The notes: generated from the letters alone by a model not told the origin. 64,000 bases of DNA from Dyella jiangningensis (GCF_003264855.1 NZ_NFZS01000001.1:124001-188000); one strand, 5' to 3'. Numbered from the stretch's first letter, positions 49,252-58,111 are shown. Made by a program: numbers and translations.

Positions 49252-50133
49252 TCAGGCCTTGCGCAGACGCAGCCCGCTCACCGCCACCAGCCCCAGCAAC
49301 ACGAAGCCGATACCAAGCCATTCCATCGCGCTCGGCTGCTCGTGCAGGATCATCCACGCCAGCAGCACGCTCATGATCGGCACGCCCAGGCTGGCGAGGC
49401 TCGCGACCGCGGTAGGCAGGCGCTGCAGCACGACCAGCCACAGGCCCCAGGCGATGCTGGAGGCCATCACCACGCTGTAGGCCAGGCCGCCGATGAACTG
49501 CCAGTTCCACTCGATGCTTCGCTGCGGAACGAACAACGCAATCACCACCAGCATCAGCGCACCGAACAGCATCTGCCATGCGGTGAGGTTGAGCGGAGTA
49601 GGCGCATGGCGGAGAAACACGCGCTTGCTGAGCACGGTGCCCATCGCCCACGCCGCGCCCGCGCCGATCGCGAGCAGGGTGCTGGTCGTGTTGCCGAGAC
49701 CGTGCCAGGGCTCGATGATGCATACGAGGCCGACGGCGGCGAGGCCAAGGCCGAGCCAACGCCTCGGCGTGAGCCGTTCGTGCAGGATCACCCAGGCCAG
49801 CAGCACCGCCCAGAACGGCATGGTGTAGGCCAGCAGGGCCACTCGGCCGGCACCGCCGCTGACCAGCGCCCACTGTCCCAACCCCTGGAACGCGGTGGTC
49901 TGGCACAGGCCGATCATCAACGTCGGCAGCAACGGCGGCGGGCGCAGCGGCTGACGCATGACCAGCAGCGCACCGAACAACACCAGGGCGCCCAGCACGT
50001 AGCGGATCGCGGCGAAGTCGAATGGGCCCGCGTGCTGCAACACCTGCTTCATCACCACCCAGCTGTACGCCCAGATGACGATGGTGGCGAGTAACGCGAG
50101 CACGGCGCCGCGCGAGTGCGAAGTGGCAGTCAT
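49252..50133 (-). CDS. EamA-family (DMT) transporter
   Basis: A 293-residue inner-membrane protein with ten predicted helices arranged as two EamA repeats ('IVIWAYSWVVMKQVL' in the first, 'AIGAGAAWAMGTVLSKRVF' in the second). DMT exporters move amino acids or other small metabolites; the substrate cannot be read from the sequence. The N-terminus MTATSHSRGAVL is short and basic, as usual. The stop lies 13 bp from the REP pair shared with the convergent dehydratase gene. Confidence 0.9.
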   Translation of the reverse strand: MTATSHSRGAVLALLATIVIWAYSWVVMKQVLQHAGPFDFAAIRYVLGALVLFGALLVMRQPLRPPPLLPTLMIGLCQTTAFQGLGQWALVSGGAGRVALLAYTMPFWAVLLAWVILHERLTPRRWLGLGLAAVGLVCIIEPWHGLGNTTSTLLAIGAGAAWAMGTVLSKRVFLRHAPTPLNLTAWQMLFGALMLVVIALFVPQRSIEWNWQFIGGLAYSVVMASSIAWGLWLVVLQRLPTAVASLASLGVPIMSVLLAWMILHEQPSAMEWLGIGFVLLGLVAVSGLRLRKA

Positions 50134-50335
50134 CAGGATTCACATGGGGGCGAGGATGCGTCCGGCAGGGCGTGCCCTTGTTCCATACGCATGGGTGGGA
50201 TAGCGTCGTTGCTCGCCTGCCAAGTTACAAGAGGTGTGCGCGGCATGCAGCGCATCCGCGGCCCGTGCTGGCTGGCACCCACATCGGTTTTCCACGGCAA
50301 CGCGGGACGTCCGCGTCATCAGCAGGGATAGGAAC

Positions 50336-50914
50336 ATGGCAACGAGTTCGGCAAAGCCCCTGAAACGCTGCGCTTGGGGCAACAGCCCCGACATGCACGA
50401 CTACCACGACACCGAATGGGGTACGCCGCTGCACGACGACCAGATGCTGTTCGAGTTCCTGTGCCTGGAAGGCGCGCAGGCGGGACTGTCGTGGCGCACC
50501 ATCCTGCTCAAGCGCGAGCACTATCGCCGCGTGTTCCACCAGTTCGATATCGAGCGCGTCGCCGCGATGAAGGATCGGGAGCTGGAGAAGGCATTGCTCG
50601 ATCCCGGCATCGTGCGCAACCGCCTGAAGGTGTTCGCCGCGCGCGACAACGCGGTCGCATCGCTGAAAGTGATCGGCGAGCACGGCAGCCTGGATCGCTA
50701 CCTGTGGTCGTTCGTGGACGGCAAGCCGATCCGCAACCGCTGGACCGGGCAGGGCGACGTGCCGGCCAGCACGCCCGTGTCCGATCGCATGAGCAAGGAC
50801 CTGAAGAAGCGCGGCTTCCGCTTCGTCGGCACCACCATCTGCTACGCCTTCATGCAGGCGACCGGCATGGTCAACGATCACACGGTGAGTTGCTTCCGCT
50901 ACAAGCAGGTGTAG
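50336..50914 (+). CDS. tag: DNA-3-methyladenine glycosylase I
   Basis: Tag removes 3-methyladenine from alkylated DNA. Its 192 residues match the family. The zinc-binding and substrate residues are in 'RCAWGNSPDMHDYHDTEWG', followed by 'FEFLCLEGAQAGLSW' and the HhH-like 'LDPGIVRNRLKV', and a C-terminal 'GTTICYAFMQATGMVNDH'. ATG 50336 follows AGGGATAGGAAC; upstream in-frame readings have no family similarity. An inverted REP pair follows 20 bp after the stop. Confidence 0.94.
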   Translation: MATSSAKPLKRCAWGNSPDMHDYHDTEWGTPLHDDQMLFEFLCLEGAQAGLSWRTILLKREHYRRVFHQFDIERVAAMKDRELEKALLDPGIVRNRLKVFAARDNAVASLKVIGEHGSLDRYLWSFVDGKPIRNRWTGQGDVPASTPVSDRMSKDLKKRGFRFVGTTICYAFMQATGMVNDHTVSCFRYKQV

Positions 50915-50933
50915 CGAGCGGCCAGGAGCTCTT

Positions 50934-51014
50934 GTAGGAGCGCACCCAGTGCGCGAAAAGCCTGCGAAGCGGTGAAGACGTGACTCCGCGATCGCGCACT
51001 GGGTGCGCTCCTAC
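50934..51014. repeat. Inverted REP pair between tag and bioC
   Basis: Arms at 50934-50956 and 50992-51014, perfect complements, between two convergent genes. Confidence 0.9.
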
Positions 51015-51030
51015 AGGAAAGGCAGAGGCG

Positions 51031-51912
51031 TTACCGCCGACGCGAGCCGCGCAGGCTGTCGATCGAAAAACTCGCGATTTCGCCGCCGCCCGCCATTCGA
51101 CGCGACTGTCCCGGCGGCGGGCCCCAGGCGTGGGCGGTGACGACTTCCCATGTCGCGGGAATGCGGCCATCGACGCGCATGGTTTCGTAGGCTTCGAGCA
51201 TGCGCTGGTAGTGGCGCTTGCCGAGCAGGTGGCGTTCGCGTTCGCGATCGGCGTTGGTGGCGCCCAGGCCTTGCAGCTCCTTGAGCAGCATGCGCGGTTC
51301 GCTGTAGGTGAGCGTGTAATGGTCCACGTCGAGCACGGGGTCGCGCAGGCCCGCGTTGATCATGGCGTCGCCCAGATCGTGCATGTCGAGGAAGCGGCTC
51401 ACGTGCGGCTGCTGGTCAGCGTGTGCCCAGGCGGCACGCAACTCCTTCAGTGTGTCGGGGCCGAAGGTGGAATACACCAGGAGTCCACCAGGCTTGAGTA
51501 CGCGCACGCATTCGCCGAACAGCGCCGGCAGGTCGTCGACCCACTGGAAGCACAGGTTGGAGTGCAGCACGTCCACGCTGTGGTCGGGCAGCGGCAGCGC
51601 GGTCGCTTCGGCGCACACGCGCTGGAACGGCTTGAGCCAGCTCACGTGCTTCTTCGCCGCGCGCAGCATCGGCAGCGCGAGATCCATCGCGACCACCTGC
51701 GCCTTCGGATAACGCTTGCGCAGCAGCGCCGTGCCGCGCCCGGTGCCGGCGCCCACGTCGATGACGCGCTCGGGTGTTTCCAGGTAGAAGCCCAGGCGGT
51801 CGAGCAGCAGCGTCTGCACTTCCTGTTGCAGGGCATCGTGCTTTTCGTAGGTGGCGGCGGCGCGGCCGAAGTTGCGGCGCACCTGGCGCTGGTCGAAGTG
51901 CGATGAACTCAT
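51031..51912 (-). CDS. bioC: Malonyl-ACP O-methyltransferase BioC
   Basis: A SAM-dependent methyltransferase of 293 residues that methylates malonyl-ACP so that the fatty-acid machinery can make the pimeloyl chain of biotin. The opening 'DQRQVRRNFGRAAATYEKHD' is diagnostic of BioC; the SAM motif is 'VIDVGAGTGRGTALL' and 'LHSNLCFQWVDDLPALFGE' follows. The ATG at 51912 overlaps the bioH stop by four bases, so the two are coupled. The last biotin gene of the minus-strand cluster. Confidence 0.95.
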   Translation of the reverse strand: MSSSHFDQRQVRRNFGRAAATYEKHDALQQEVQTLLLDRLGFYLETPERVIDVGAGTGRGTALLRKRYPKAQVVAMDLALPMLRAAKKHVSWLKPFQRVCAEATALPLPDHSVDVLHSNLCFQWVDDLPALFGECVRVLKPGGLLVYSTFGPDTLKELRAAWAHADQQPHVSRFLDMHDLGDAMINAGLRDPVLDVDHYTLTYSEPRMLLKELQGLGATNADRERERHLLGKRHYQRMLEAYETMRVDGRIPATWEVVTAHAWGPPPGQSRRMAGGGEIASFSIDSLRGSRRR

Positions 51913-52679
51913 GAGTACGTATCCAGCAGCGGCGCCAGGGCGTCGTAGACCGCGCCGGCATAGCCGAAGAACGGCGCGTGTCCGGCGTGCGCGATCTCGT
52001 GATAGCTGCCGTGCGCTCGCTCGGCGGACCACGCCATCGCGGGCGGTGGCACCAGGCGATCGCGGTGACCGGCAATCCAGGCGTTCGGCACGGCCATCGA
52101 GGCGAGCTCGTCGCGGCGATCGGTGGTTTCCAGGATGCGGATGCCTTCCTGCAGCACGCGCAGGTTCGGCTCGCCGCGCTGGAACATCAGGTTGCGCAAG
52201 TGGCGAAGTTCAGCGCGCGGATCGGGGCTGCCCATTGCCTCGAGCGCGATGAAGCGCTCCAGCGTGGCGTGGTAGTCCGTCTCCAGGTCATCGGCAAGCT
52301 GGCGCACCAGTTTCGGATCGCTGCCATAGGGCCAGCCTTCGTCACGCGAGAACTTCGGCGTGCCGCAGATGACGCCGAGTGCGCGTGCGTGTTGTGGATT
52401 TTCGAGCGCCGCGGTCATGGCGATCAGTCCGCCCAGCGACCAGCCGATCCAGATTGCCGGCGGCGTGCGCTCGGCGATCGCCTGCACGCAGGCCGATGGC
52501 TCCAGCGGCAGCGTGCTGTCGCGCGAATAGCCGTGCCCGGGCAGGTCGACCACATGCAGAGAACAACGATCCGCCAGCACCTCGCACAGCGGCTCCATCA
52601 TGCCGCCATGCATGGCCCAGCCGTGCAGGATCACCACGGGGATGTCGCCGCGGCCGTGGGTTTCGATGTGGAGGGTCAT
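51909..52679 (-). CDS. bioH: Pimeloyl-ACP methyl ester carboxylesterase BioH
   Basis: An alpha/beta hydrolase of 256 residues that removes the methyl group from pimeloyl-ACP methyl ester, ending the fatty-acid detour of biotin synthesis. The nucleophile is in '[12 protein letters not shown]' (S81), with '[10 protein letters not shown]' before it and the Asp and His in 'GHRDRLVP' and 'HAGHAPFF'. It overlaps bioC downstream and TrhO upstream by four bases each, so ribosomes can pass straight through. Confidence 0.94.
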   Translation of the reverse strand: MTLHIETHGRGDIPVVILHGWAMHGGMMEPLCEVLADRCSLHVVDLPGHGYSRDSTLPLEPSACVQAIAERTPPAIWIGWSLGGLIAMTAALENPQHARALGVICGTPKFSRDEGWPYGSDPKLVRQLADDLETDYHATLERFIALEAMGSPDPRAELRHLRNLMFQRGEPNLRVLQEGIRILETTDRRDELASMAVPNAWIAGHRDRLVPPPAMAWSAERAHGSYHEIAHAGHAPFFGYAGAVYDALAPLLDTYS

Positions 52680-53545
52680 GCTCGGATTTCTCCCTCTCCC
52701 CTGTGGGGAGAGGGTTGGGGTGAGGGGGTGGGGCTTGCGAAAACATCGCTTGTCGCGGGGCTATCGCAAGATTGGCCCCTCACCCCGGCCCTCTCCCCAA
52801 CGGGGAGAGGGAGAAGTGGGGCGGGCGCGAGGCTCTTGTCCACCGCACCACGCTCATCAAACACGAAACAATCGCCGCGCCAATGCGTGCCATCGGTTTC
52901 CTCGAAGTACTTAAGGATGCCGCCTTCCAGCTGGTAGACGTGCTGCATGCCGATGTCCTGCATGTGCAGCACGGCCTTTTCACAGCGGATGCCGCCGGTG
53001 CAGTACGACACCACGGTCTTGCCGTCGTAGCGCGCGCGATCGGCGGCGATGGCCTCGGGAAATTCCGTGAAGCTGGCGATGCGGTAGTCCACCGCGTCGT
53101 TGAAAAGGCCCACGTCGGTTTCGTAGTCGTTGCGCGTATCCAGCAGCACGATCTCGCGGCCGTCGTCGTCGTGGCCCTGCGCCAACCAGCGCTGCAATGT
53201 CGCCGGCGCCACCGACGGCGCACGCGCGCCTTCCGGACGGATCGCCGGCATGCGCATGGTGATGATCTCCTTCTTCAGGCGCACGCGCATGCGGCCGAAC
53301 GGCACCTCGTCGGAGATCGACTCCTTCGGTTCCAGCCCGGCGAAGCGCGGGTCTTCGCGCAACCAGTGCATGAACGCATCGATGGGTTGGCGTGGGCCGG
53401 CCAGGAACAGGTTGATGCCTTCGGGCGCGAGCAGGATGGTGCCTTTCAATTCCAGCGCCATGCAGCGCTCGAGCACGCGTTCGCGCAGGCGTGGCAGGTC
53501 GTCCAGGCTGACGAAGCGATAGGCGGAGAGGTTGACGATGGACAT
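52676..53545 (-). CDS. trhO: tRNA uridine(34) hydroxylase TrhO (rhodanese-like) with repeat-derived tail
   Basis: A 289-residue rhodanese-domain protein of the YceA/TrhO family, which hydroxylates U34 of certain tRNAs. Family segments: '[16 protein letters not shown]', '[16 protein letters not shown]', and the rhodanese active site '[16 protein letters not shown]'. The normal C-terminus ends near '[15 protein letters not shown]'; here about 49 more residues ('[14 protein letters not shown]', '[16 protein letters not shown]') come from a CCCTCTCCC repeat. The stop overlaps bioH. ATG 53545 is preferred because a TATAAT (53574-53579, minus strand) lies just upstream, making the in-frame ATG at 53575 likely untranscribed from that promoter. 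Confidence 0.87.
   Translation of the reverse strand: MSIVNLSAYRFVSLDDLPRLRERVLERCMALELKGTILLAPEGINLFLAGPRQPIDAFMHWLREDPRFAGLEPKESISDEVPFGRMRVRLKKEIITMRMPAIRPEGARAPSVAPATLQRWLAQGHDDDGREIVLLDTRNDYETDVGLFNDAVDYRIASFTEFPEAIAADRARYDGKTVVSYCTGGIRCEKAVLHMQDIGMQHVYQLEGGILKYFEETDGTHWRGDCFVFDERGAVDKSLAPAPLLPLPVGERAGVRGQSCDSPATSDVFASPTPSPQPSPHRGEGEIRA
52688..52816. repeat. CCCTCTCCC/GGGAGAGGG repeat element (copy B), within trhO
   Basis: Related to 2721-2888. CCCTCTCCCC against GGGGAGAGGG at each end and 'GGTTGGGGTGAGGG' inside. Here it is in frame and read as the C-terminal tail of TrhO. Confidence 0.8.
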
Positions 53546-53574
53546 GGAGGGATGCGGGTACGACAAGGTCGCCA

Positions 53575-54759
53575 TTATACGGGCTGCCCCGCCGGCAGCC
53601 GGGACAGGGCTTCCAGCAGGCGGTCCACGTCGCCTTCCTCATGCATCGCCGACAGCGTGATGCGCAGGCGTGATTTGCCCTGGGGCACGGTGGGCGGGCG
53701 GATCGCTGTGACGAGGAAACCCTGCCGTTCCAGGGATGCGGCGGCATGCATGGCAGCCTGTGCGTCACCCAGCAGCAGCGGCTGGATGGCCGTGGCGGAT
53801 GGCATCAGCGGCAGGCCGAGCTCGTGCGCGCCATGACGAAAACGGGCGATCAGCGCGCGCAGCTTCTCGCGCCGCCAGGTTTCCGTCTGCGCCAGCCGCA
53901 CCGCGGCCAGGGTGGCCGCCGCGAGCGCGGGTGGCATCGCCGTCGTGTAGATGTAGGTGCGCGCGAACTGCACGAGGCCGTCGATCAGGGCCACGGAACC
54001 GGCGACGAAGGCACCGCTGCAGCCCACCGCCTTGCCCAGCGTGGCCATCAGCACGGGCACATCGTCCGCGCCCAAACCCGCCTCAGGCACGGCGCCTTCG
54101 CCACGCGCACCAAGCACGCCCAGGCCGTGCGCGTCGTCGACCATCAGCGTGGTGCCTTCGCGACGGCACAGCGCGGCGAGCTCCGCCAGCGGCGCGATAT
54201 CGCCGTCCATGCTGAAGACGCCGTCGGTGGCGAGCAGCGCGGGTGCATCGCCGCGGTGCGCCAGTTGGCGTGCGGCCGCTTCCACGTCGGCGTGCGGATA
54301 GCGCTTGAGTTCCGCGCCCGCGAGTTGCGCGCCGTCGAGCAGGCACGCATGGTTGAGCTTGTCCTGCACGCACAGGTCGCCGCGTTCGAGCAGGGCCTGC
54401 ATCACGCCGAGGTTGGCCATGTAGCCGGTGGAGAACAGCATGGCGCGTTCGCGTCCAGTCCATTCGGCGAGAGCTTCTTCCAGTGCGGCATGCGCCGTGC
54501 GATGACCGGCGATGAGATGGGCCGAGCCGCTGCCCACGCCGTCGTCGTCCGCAGCTTGCTTCAAGGCCGCGACCAGCGCGGGATGCTGGGCCAGGCCGAG
54601 ATAGTCGTTGCTGCAGAAGGAGAGCAGGCGGCGGCCGCCGCGTTCGATCCACGGCCCATCGACACGATCGATCGTGTGCAGGCGTCGGCGCAAATTCGCC
54701 TGCTCACGCTGTTGCGTGTGCAGGGCGAGGCGGGCGAGCAGGTCGGGACGTGGGGTCAT
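53575..54759 (-). CDS. bioF: 8-amino-7-oxononanoate synthase
   Basis: A PLP enzyme of 394 residues that condenses pimeloyl-ACP with L-alanine in biotin synthesis. Characteristic stretches are '[19 protein letters not shown]', '[20 protein letters not shown]', '[11 protein letters not shown]', '[12 protein letters not shown]' and the PLP lysine in '[17 protein letters not shown]'. It is downstream of bioB, separated by an inverted REP pair, and the trhO start follows 29 bp after its stop. Confidence 0.96.
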   Translation of the reverse strand: MTPRPDLLARLALHTQQREQANLRRRLHTIDRVDGPWIERGGRRLLSFCSNDYLGLAQHPALVAALKQAADDDGVGSGSAHLIAGHRTAHAALEEALAEWTGRERAMLFSTGYMANLGVMQALLERGDLCVQDKLNHACLLDGAQLAGAELKRYPHADVEAAARQLAHRGDAPALLATDGVFSMDGDIAPLAELAALCRREGTTLMVDDAHGLGVLGARGEGAVPEAGLGADDVPVLMATLGKAVGCSGAFVAGSVALIDGLVQFARTYIYTTAMPPALAAATLAAVRLAQTETWRREKLRALIARFRHGAHELGLPLMPSATAIQPLLLGDAQAAMHAAASLERQGFLVTAIRPPTVPQGKSRLRITLSAMHEEGDVDRLLEALSRLPAGQPV

Positions 54760-54779
54760 GCGAGCGACAACCTTTTTTT

Positions 54780-54859
54780 GTGGGAGCGCACCCTGTGCGC
54801 GACAACCGGGCGAAGTGGTAAACCCTCGGGTCGCGGTCGCGCACAGGGTGCGCTCCTAC
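54780..54859. repeat. Inverted REP pair between bioB and bioF
   Basis: ACAGGGT variant: arms at 54780-54802 and 54837-54859, one mismatch near the outer end. A large mRNA hairpin here could lower expression of the bio genes downstream of bioB. Confidence 0.88.
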
Positions 54860-54873
54860 AAAGAGCGGTGACG

Positions 54874-55879
54874 TCAGGCCGCGCAGTGCTCGAGGATGTC
54901 CGCGTGCACGGTGCCCGAGGTCTCCACCACTTCCAGCGGGTGCAGGTCTAGGCGCTTGAAGAGCTGGCGGTCGTGTTCCACGTCGGGGTTGCCGGTGGTG
55001 AGCAGTTTTTCGCCGTAGAAGATCGAGTTGGCGCCGGCGAGGAAGCACAGCGCCTGCAGCGCGTCGTCGAGCTGTTCGCGGCCGGCCGACAGTCGCACCA
55101 TCGCCGTCGGCATCGTGATGCGCGCCACCGCGATCGTGCGCACGAATTCGAACGGATCGAGCGGCGCGGTGCCGGCGAGCGGCGTGCCTTCGACTTGCGA
55201 CCAGATTGTTGATCGGCACCGATTCCGGATGTTCCGGCAGGTTGGCCAGCGTCTGCAGCAGGCCGGCGCGCTGGTCGCGCGATTCGCCCATGCCGACGAT
55301 GCCGCCGCAGCAGGTCTTCAGGCCCGCTTCGCGCACGTGCTCCAGCGTGTCCAGGCGATCCTGGTACTGGCGCGTGTGGATGATCTCGCCGTAGAACTCC
55401 GGCGCGGTGTCGAGATTGTGGTTGTAGTAGTCCAGGCCGGCCTGCTTGAGCGTGGCGGCCTGGTTGCCGTCGAGCATGCCCAGCGTGGCGCAGGTTTCGA
55501 GCCCCAGGCCCTTCACCGCGCTCACGATCTCGGCGACCTTCGCCACGTCGCGATCCTTCGGGCTGCGCCACGCCGCGCCCATGCAGAAGCGCGAGGCGCC
55601 GGCATCCTTCGCCGCCTGCGCGCGCGCCACCACCGCTTCCACGCTCATCAGCTTCTGCGCCTGCACGCCGGTGTCGTAGCGCGCGGCCTGCGGGCAGTAG
55701 GCACAGTCTTCCGGGCAGCCGCCGGTCTTGATCGACAGCAGCGTGGAGACCTGCACCGCGTTCGGGTCGTGGTGCTCGCGGTGCACCGAGTGTGCCTCAT
55801 GGAGCAGTTCGTTGAACGGCAGGGCGAACAATGCGGCGACTTCGGCTCGGGTCCAGTCGTGACGGATCGGGTGGGCCAT
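54874..55879 (-). pseudogene. bioB: Biotin synthase, frameshifted as read
   Basis: A radical-SAM enzyme that inserts sulphur into dethiobiotin. The first 227 codons are normal, with the cluster cysteines in '[19 protein letters not shown]' (C55, C59, C62) and '[15 protein letters not shown]'. After 'VPINNLV' the frame shifts: one extra base at 55198 (or beside it) turns the expected [18 protein letters not shown] into nonsense. The correct C-terminus, ending '[18 protein letters not shown]', continues in the other frame to 54874. Removing one base gives 334 residues, a standard BioB. It is either a real inactivating insertion or a sequence error; the rest shows no decay. Confidence 0.88.
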
Positions 55880-55932
55880 GGCGACAGCTCTGGGTGGGGA
55901 GTGGGCGACAGTGTGGCAGCGGGTTCCGCCCT

Positions 55933-55962
55933 GTCAACTTTCGATGTACATGTAAAGTTGAC
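55933..55962. promoter_or_regulatory. Palindromic operator candidate upstream of bioB
   Basis: Perfect 9-bp arms GTCAACTTT and AAAGTTGAC flank a 12-bp centre that itself contains ATGTACAT. It lies 54 bp before bioB, and TTGACA of the left arm (minus strand) could be the bioB -35. Position and symmetry suit a biotin regulator such as BirA, though the arms differ from the E. coli site. Confidence 0.55.
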
Positions 55963-56022
55963 GATGCGTCGCCGTATGGCTGGCGCTACCATCGATCTTC
56001 CACTCTTCGGGAGCCTTGAGGC

Positions 56023-56229
56023 ATGAGTGCAGGACAGGGCAGCGCGGGCAACGTGCTCGCCGCCATCTGCAGTTTCTTCATCCCCGGCCTGGGCCAACTG
56101 GTGCAGGGCCGTTTCTGGATCGCGCTGGTGATGTTCGTGCTGGCGGCGATCCTGTGGATCGTGTGGCTGGGCTGGATCATCCACCTGTGGTCGATCCTCG
56201 ACGCGGCGATGTTCAAACCCAAGGCCTGA
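56023..56229 (+). CDS. Small TM2-like membrane protein, 68 residues
   Basis: A 68-residue protein that is almost entirely two hydrophobic helices: 'NVLAAICSFFIPGLGQLVQG' and 'FWIALVMFVLAAILWIVWLG', ending 'HLWSILDAAMFKPKA'. The 'FIPGLGQL..G' turn between helices is typical of TM2-type and related small membrane proteins. Function unknown. ATG 56023 follows CTTGAGGC. It precedes comF by 15 bp and is divergent from bioB. Confidence 0.78.
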   Translation: MSAGQGSAGNVLAAICSFFIPGLGQLVQGRFWIALVMFVLAAILWIVWLGWIIHLWSILDAAMFKPKA

Positions 56230-56244
56230 GCGAGGTACCGGCGC

Positions 56245-56967
56245 ATGGAGGCGCTTTCCTGGTGGCACACGGCGAAGGATTCGCTGCAACGTTTCGTCCT
56301 GCCCCATCGCTGCCTGCTGTGCGGTGGCGAAGGCGCCGACAGCATGGACCTGTGCCGCGATTGCGCCGCCGAGCTGCCGCGCAATCAGCGCTGCTGCGCG
56401 CGCTGCGCCCTGCCGTTGGCTGAGCCGGCGGCGCTGTGTGGCCAATGCCAGCGCCAGCCGCCTCCCTGGGATGCCGCGTGGGTGCCATTCCGCTATGCAT
56501 GGCCGCTGGACCGGCTGGAAACACGCTTCAAGTTCGGCGCGGACCTCGCGGCTGGCCGCGTACTGTCGATGCTATGGCTGCGCGAGATGCCCTGGGCGGC
56601 ACGGCCGGACCTGATCGTGCCGGTGCCCCTGCATCCTCATCGGCTGCGGGTTCGCGGCCATAACCAGGCGCTCGAGCTGGCCCGTCCGCTGGCCCGGGCG
56701 ATGGACGTGCCCCTGCAGGTCGCCTGGCTGTCGCGCGAACGGGGCACGGCGGCACAGACCGAGCTGGGCGCGGTGGCGCGCCGTCGGAACGTACGGCGCG
56801 CGTTTGCGGCAAAGACCAGCGCGGCCTGGCCTGGACACGTTGTCCTGCTCGACGACGTGATGACTACCGGCGCGACGTTGGGCGAATGCAGCCGCGTGTT
56901 GCGCCAGGCCGGGGTCGAGCGCATCGATGTGTGGGCACTCGCCCGCGCACCGATCACCCATCGCTGA
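56245..56967 (+). CDS. comF: ComF-family phosphoribosyltransferase-like protein
   Basis: A 240-residue ComF protein, required for DNA uptake in competent bacteria and otherwise of unclear biochemistry. The N-terminal zinc site shows four CxxC pairs ('CLLCGG', 'CRDCAA', 'CARCAL', 'CGQCQ'), and the C-terminal type I PRTase domain has 'VVLLDDVMTTGATLGECSRV' for PRPP binding. comF next to bioB is conserved in Gammaproteobacteria. It may support natural transformation together with type IV pili such as the ones at the right end. Confidence 0.93.
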   Translation: MEALSWWHTAKDSLQRFVLPHRCLLCGGEGADSMDLCRDCAAELPRNQRCCARCALPLAEPAALCGQCQRQPPPWDAAWVPFRYAWPLDRLETRFKFGADLAAGRVLSMLWLREMPWAARPDLIVPVPLHPHRLRVRGHNQALELARPLARAMDVPLQVAWLSRERGTAAQTELGAVARRRNVRRAFAAKTSAAWPGHVVLLDDVMTTGATLGECSRVLRQAGVERIDVWALARAPITHR

Positions 56968-57058
56968 GCGGCCGGCGCACGTCACCCGGGCCACACGCCG
57001 CCCGGCGCAGCATGGTCGTCCCGCGCGCAGCGGACTTCCCTTTGCCGAGGAAACGCCC

Positions 57059-57403
57059 ATGCTCAACTGGCCCGACTATCGCAAGGAACTCGTGTCCCGC
57101 ATCGGTGATATCGGCAAGCTCAGTCCCGATACCGTCGCCGGTTACCAGACCCTGTCGAATGCCGCGAAGAAGACGGGCAAGCTCGATGCGAAGACGCGCG
57201 AGCTGATCGCACTCGCCGTGGCCGTCACCACGCGCTGCGATGGCTGCATCACCGTGCACACCGCCGAAGCGCTCAAACAGGGCGCGAGCCATGAGGAAAT
57301 CGCCGAGGCGCTGGGCGTGGCGGTGGCGCTCAATGCCGGCGCGGCGCTGGTGTATTCGGCACGCGTGATCGACGCCGTCGGTGCGTACGAAAGCAAGTCA
57401 TAG
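57059..57403 (+). CDS. AhpD-like / carboxymuconolactone decarboxylase-family protein
   Basis: A 114-residue helical protein of the carboxymuconolactone decarboxylase/AhpD superfamily. The peroxidase-type CxxCxxxH motif is 'TTRCDGCITVHTAEAL' (C60, C63, H67), followed by 'GASHEEIAEALGVAVALNAG', as in stand-alone AhpD-like alkylhydroperoxidases. It probably reduces peroxides or helps a peroxiredoxin, but no ahpC is nearby. ATG 57059 follows GAGGAAACGCCC; longer open frame upstream overlaps comF. Confidence 0.87.
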   Translation: MLNWPDYRKELVSRIGDIGKLSPDTVAGYQTLSNAAKKTGKLDAKTRELIALAVAVTTRCDGCITVHTAEALKQGASHEEIAEALGVAVALNAGAALVYSARVIDAVGAYESKS

Positions 57404-57975
57404 CGGCGTGGCGTCCGCGGGCCTGCCGATGGGTGTCGCTTGCCCCGGGGCGGGAAGACGTGTGCCCGGCTCGCAGGAAAACGCGCAATGACGCCCCAGG
57501 CTCGAAGCTTCCAAAAAACGTCACCCTTTAAAAGAATCCCCCTATTTACCTCGGTTAATAACGTAAGCATGGCGCCAGATTTGCATAAGCGTCCGCTAAG
57601 GTTTCTGTAAGGCGCTCGAAAGACAATGTCGATCGGGTACGAGTTTCGGAAAAACCACCCTCTTCCCTTCCACCACGTGCCGCTTTTTTTGGTGCGGCGA
57701 ATATCGCTTTTCCGAAAAAGCCCTCGCACGGGCCGCCATGGCACGAAACTCGCTTCAAATGCCTTGAATACAGGGATTGCGACCGCGTCCGGGACGCGCG
57801 TCGAGTGCCGCGTTCCGCGATGCCGTTCGGGCACGCGTCGGCAGAAAAAAACGCCGGCGACAAAATCCGGGCTAACGGCGTTTGATTAGGACCCTATTAC
57901 GGACGGAATAGAACCTGCCAGGCTAATGCTCGATAAAGCGTCGAAAATCGCGGTAAGTTCTTGTTTGCACTCAAA

Positions 57976-57991
57976 TGTGAACTGTTTCACA
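57976..57991. promoter_or_regulatory. CRP/Clp-type binding site upstream of pilin operon
   Basis: TGTGAACTGTTTCACA fits TGTGA-N6-TCACA exactly. It ends two bases before a TTGACA (57994-57999). Confidence 0.6.
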
Positions 57992-57993
57992 AA

Positions 57994-58022
57994 TTGACAG
58001 TCCTGCATTAATCGCCTTACGC
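57994..58022 (+). promoter_or_regulatory. Candidate promoter of minor-pilin operon
   Basis: Consensus -35 TTGACA (57994-57999) with a weak -10 (TTACGC or TACGCT) 17-18 bp later. The CRP-like site just upstream could make up for the poor -10. Confidence 0.4.
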
Positions 58023-58111
58023 TTAATTCAGGGGATTCCAACATCGCGTCCATTTTCGCGCGACGCTATTCATCCCAATGTCGAAACGTTGCCTGATAGC
58101 GGGGGAGCATC

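Larger units (their letters stand above)
57404..58111. other. 708-bp intergenic region upstream of pilin operon
   Basis: No gene I can support. It is less G+C-rich than its surroundings and contains an AAACGCCG/CGGCGTTT inverted repeat (57849-57883), a CRP-like site (57976-57991) and a TTGACA (57994). The size leaves room for an unseen RNA gene or a long regulatory leader. Confidence 0.55.

Noticed and set aside
57849-57883. Small RNA gene ending in the AAACGCCG/CGGCGTTT hairpin
   Set aside because: The hairpin has a long loop and weak tail, and I see no promoter with good spacing upstream. The region is reported as an unexplained gap instead.
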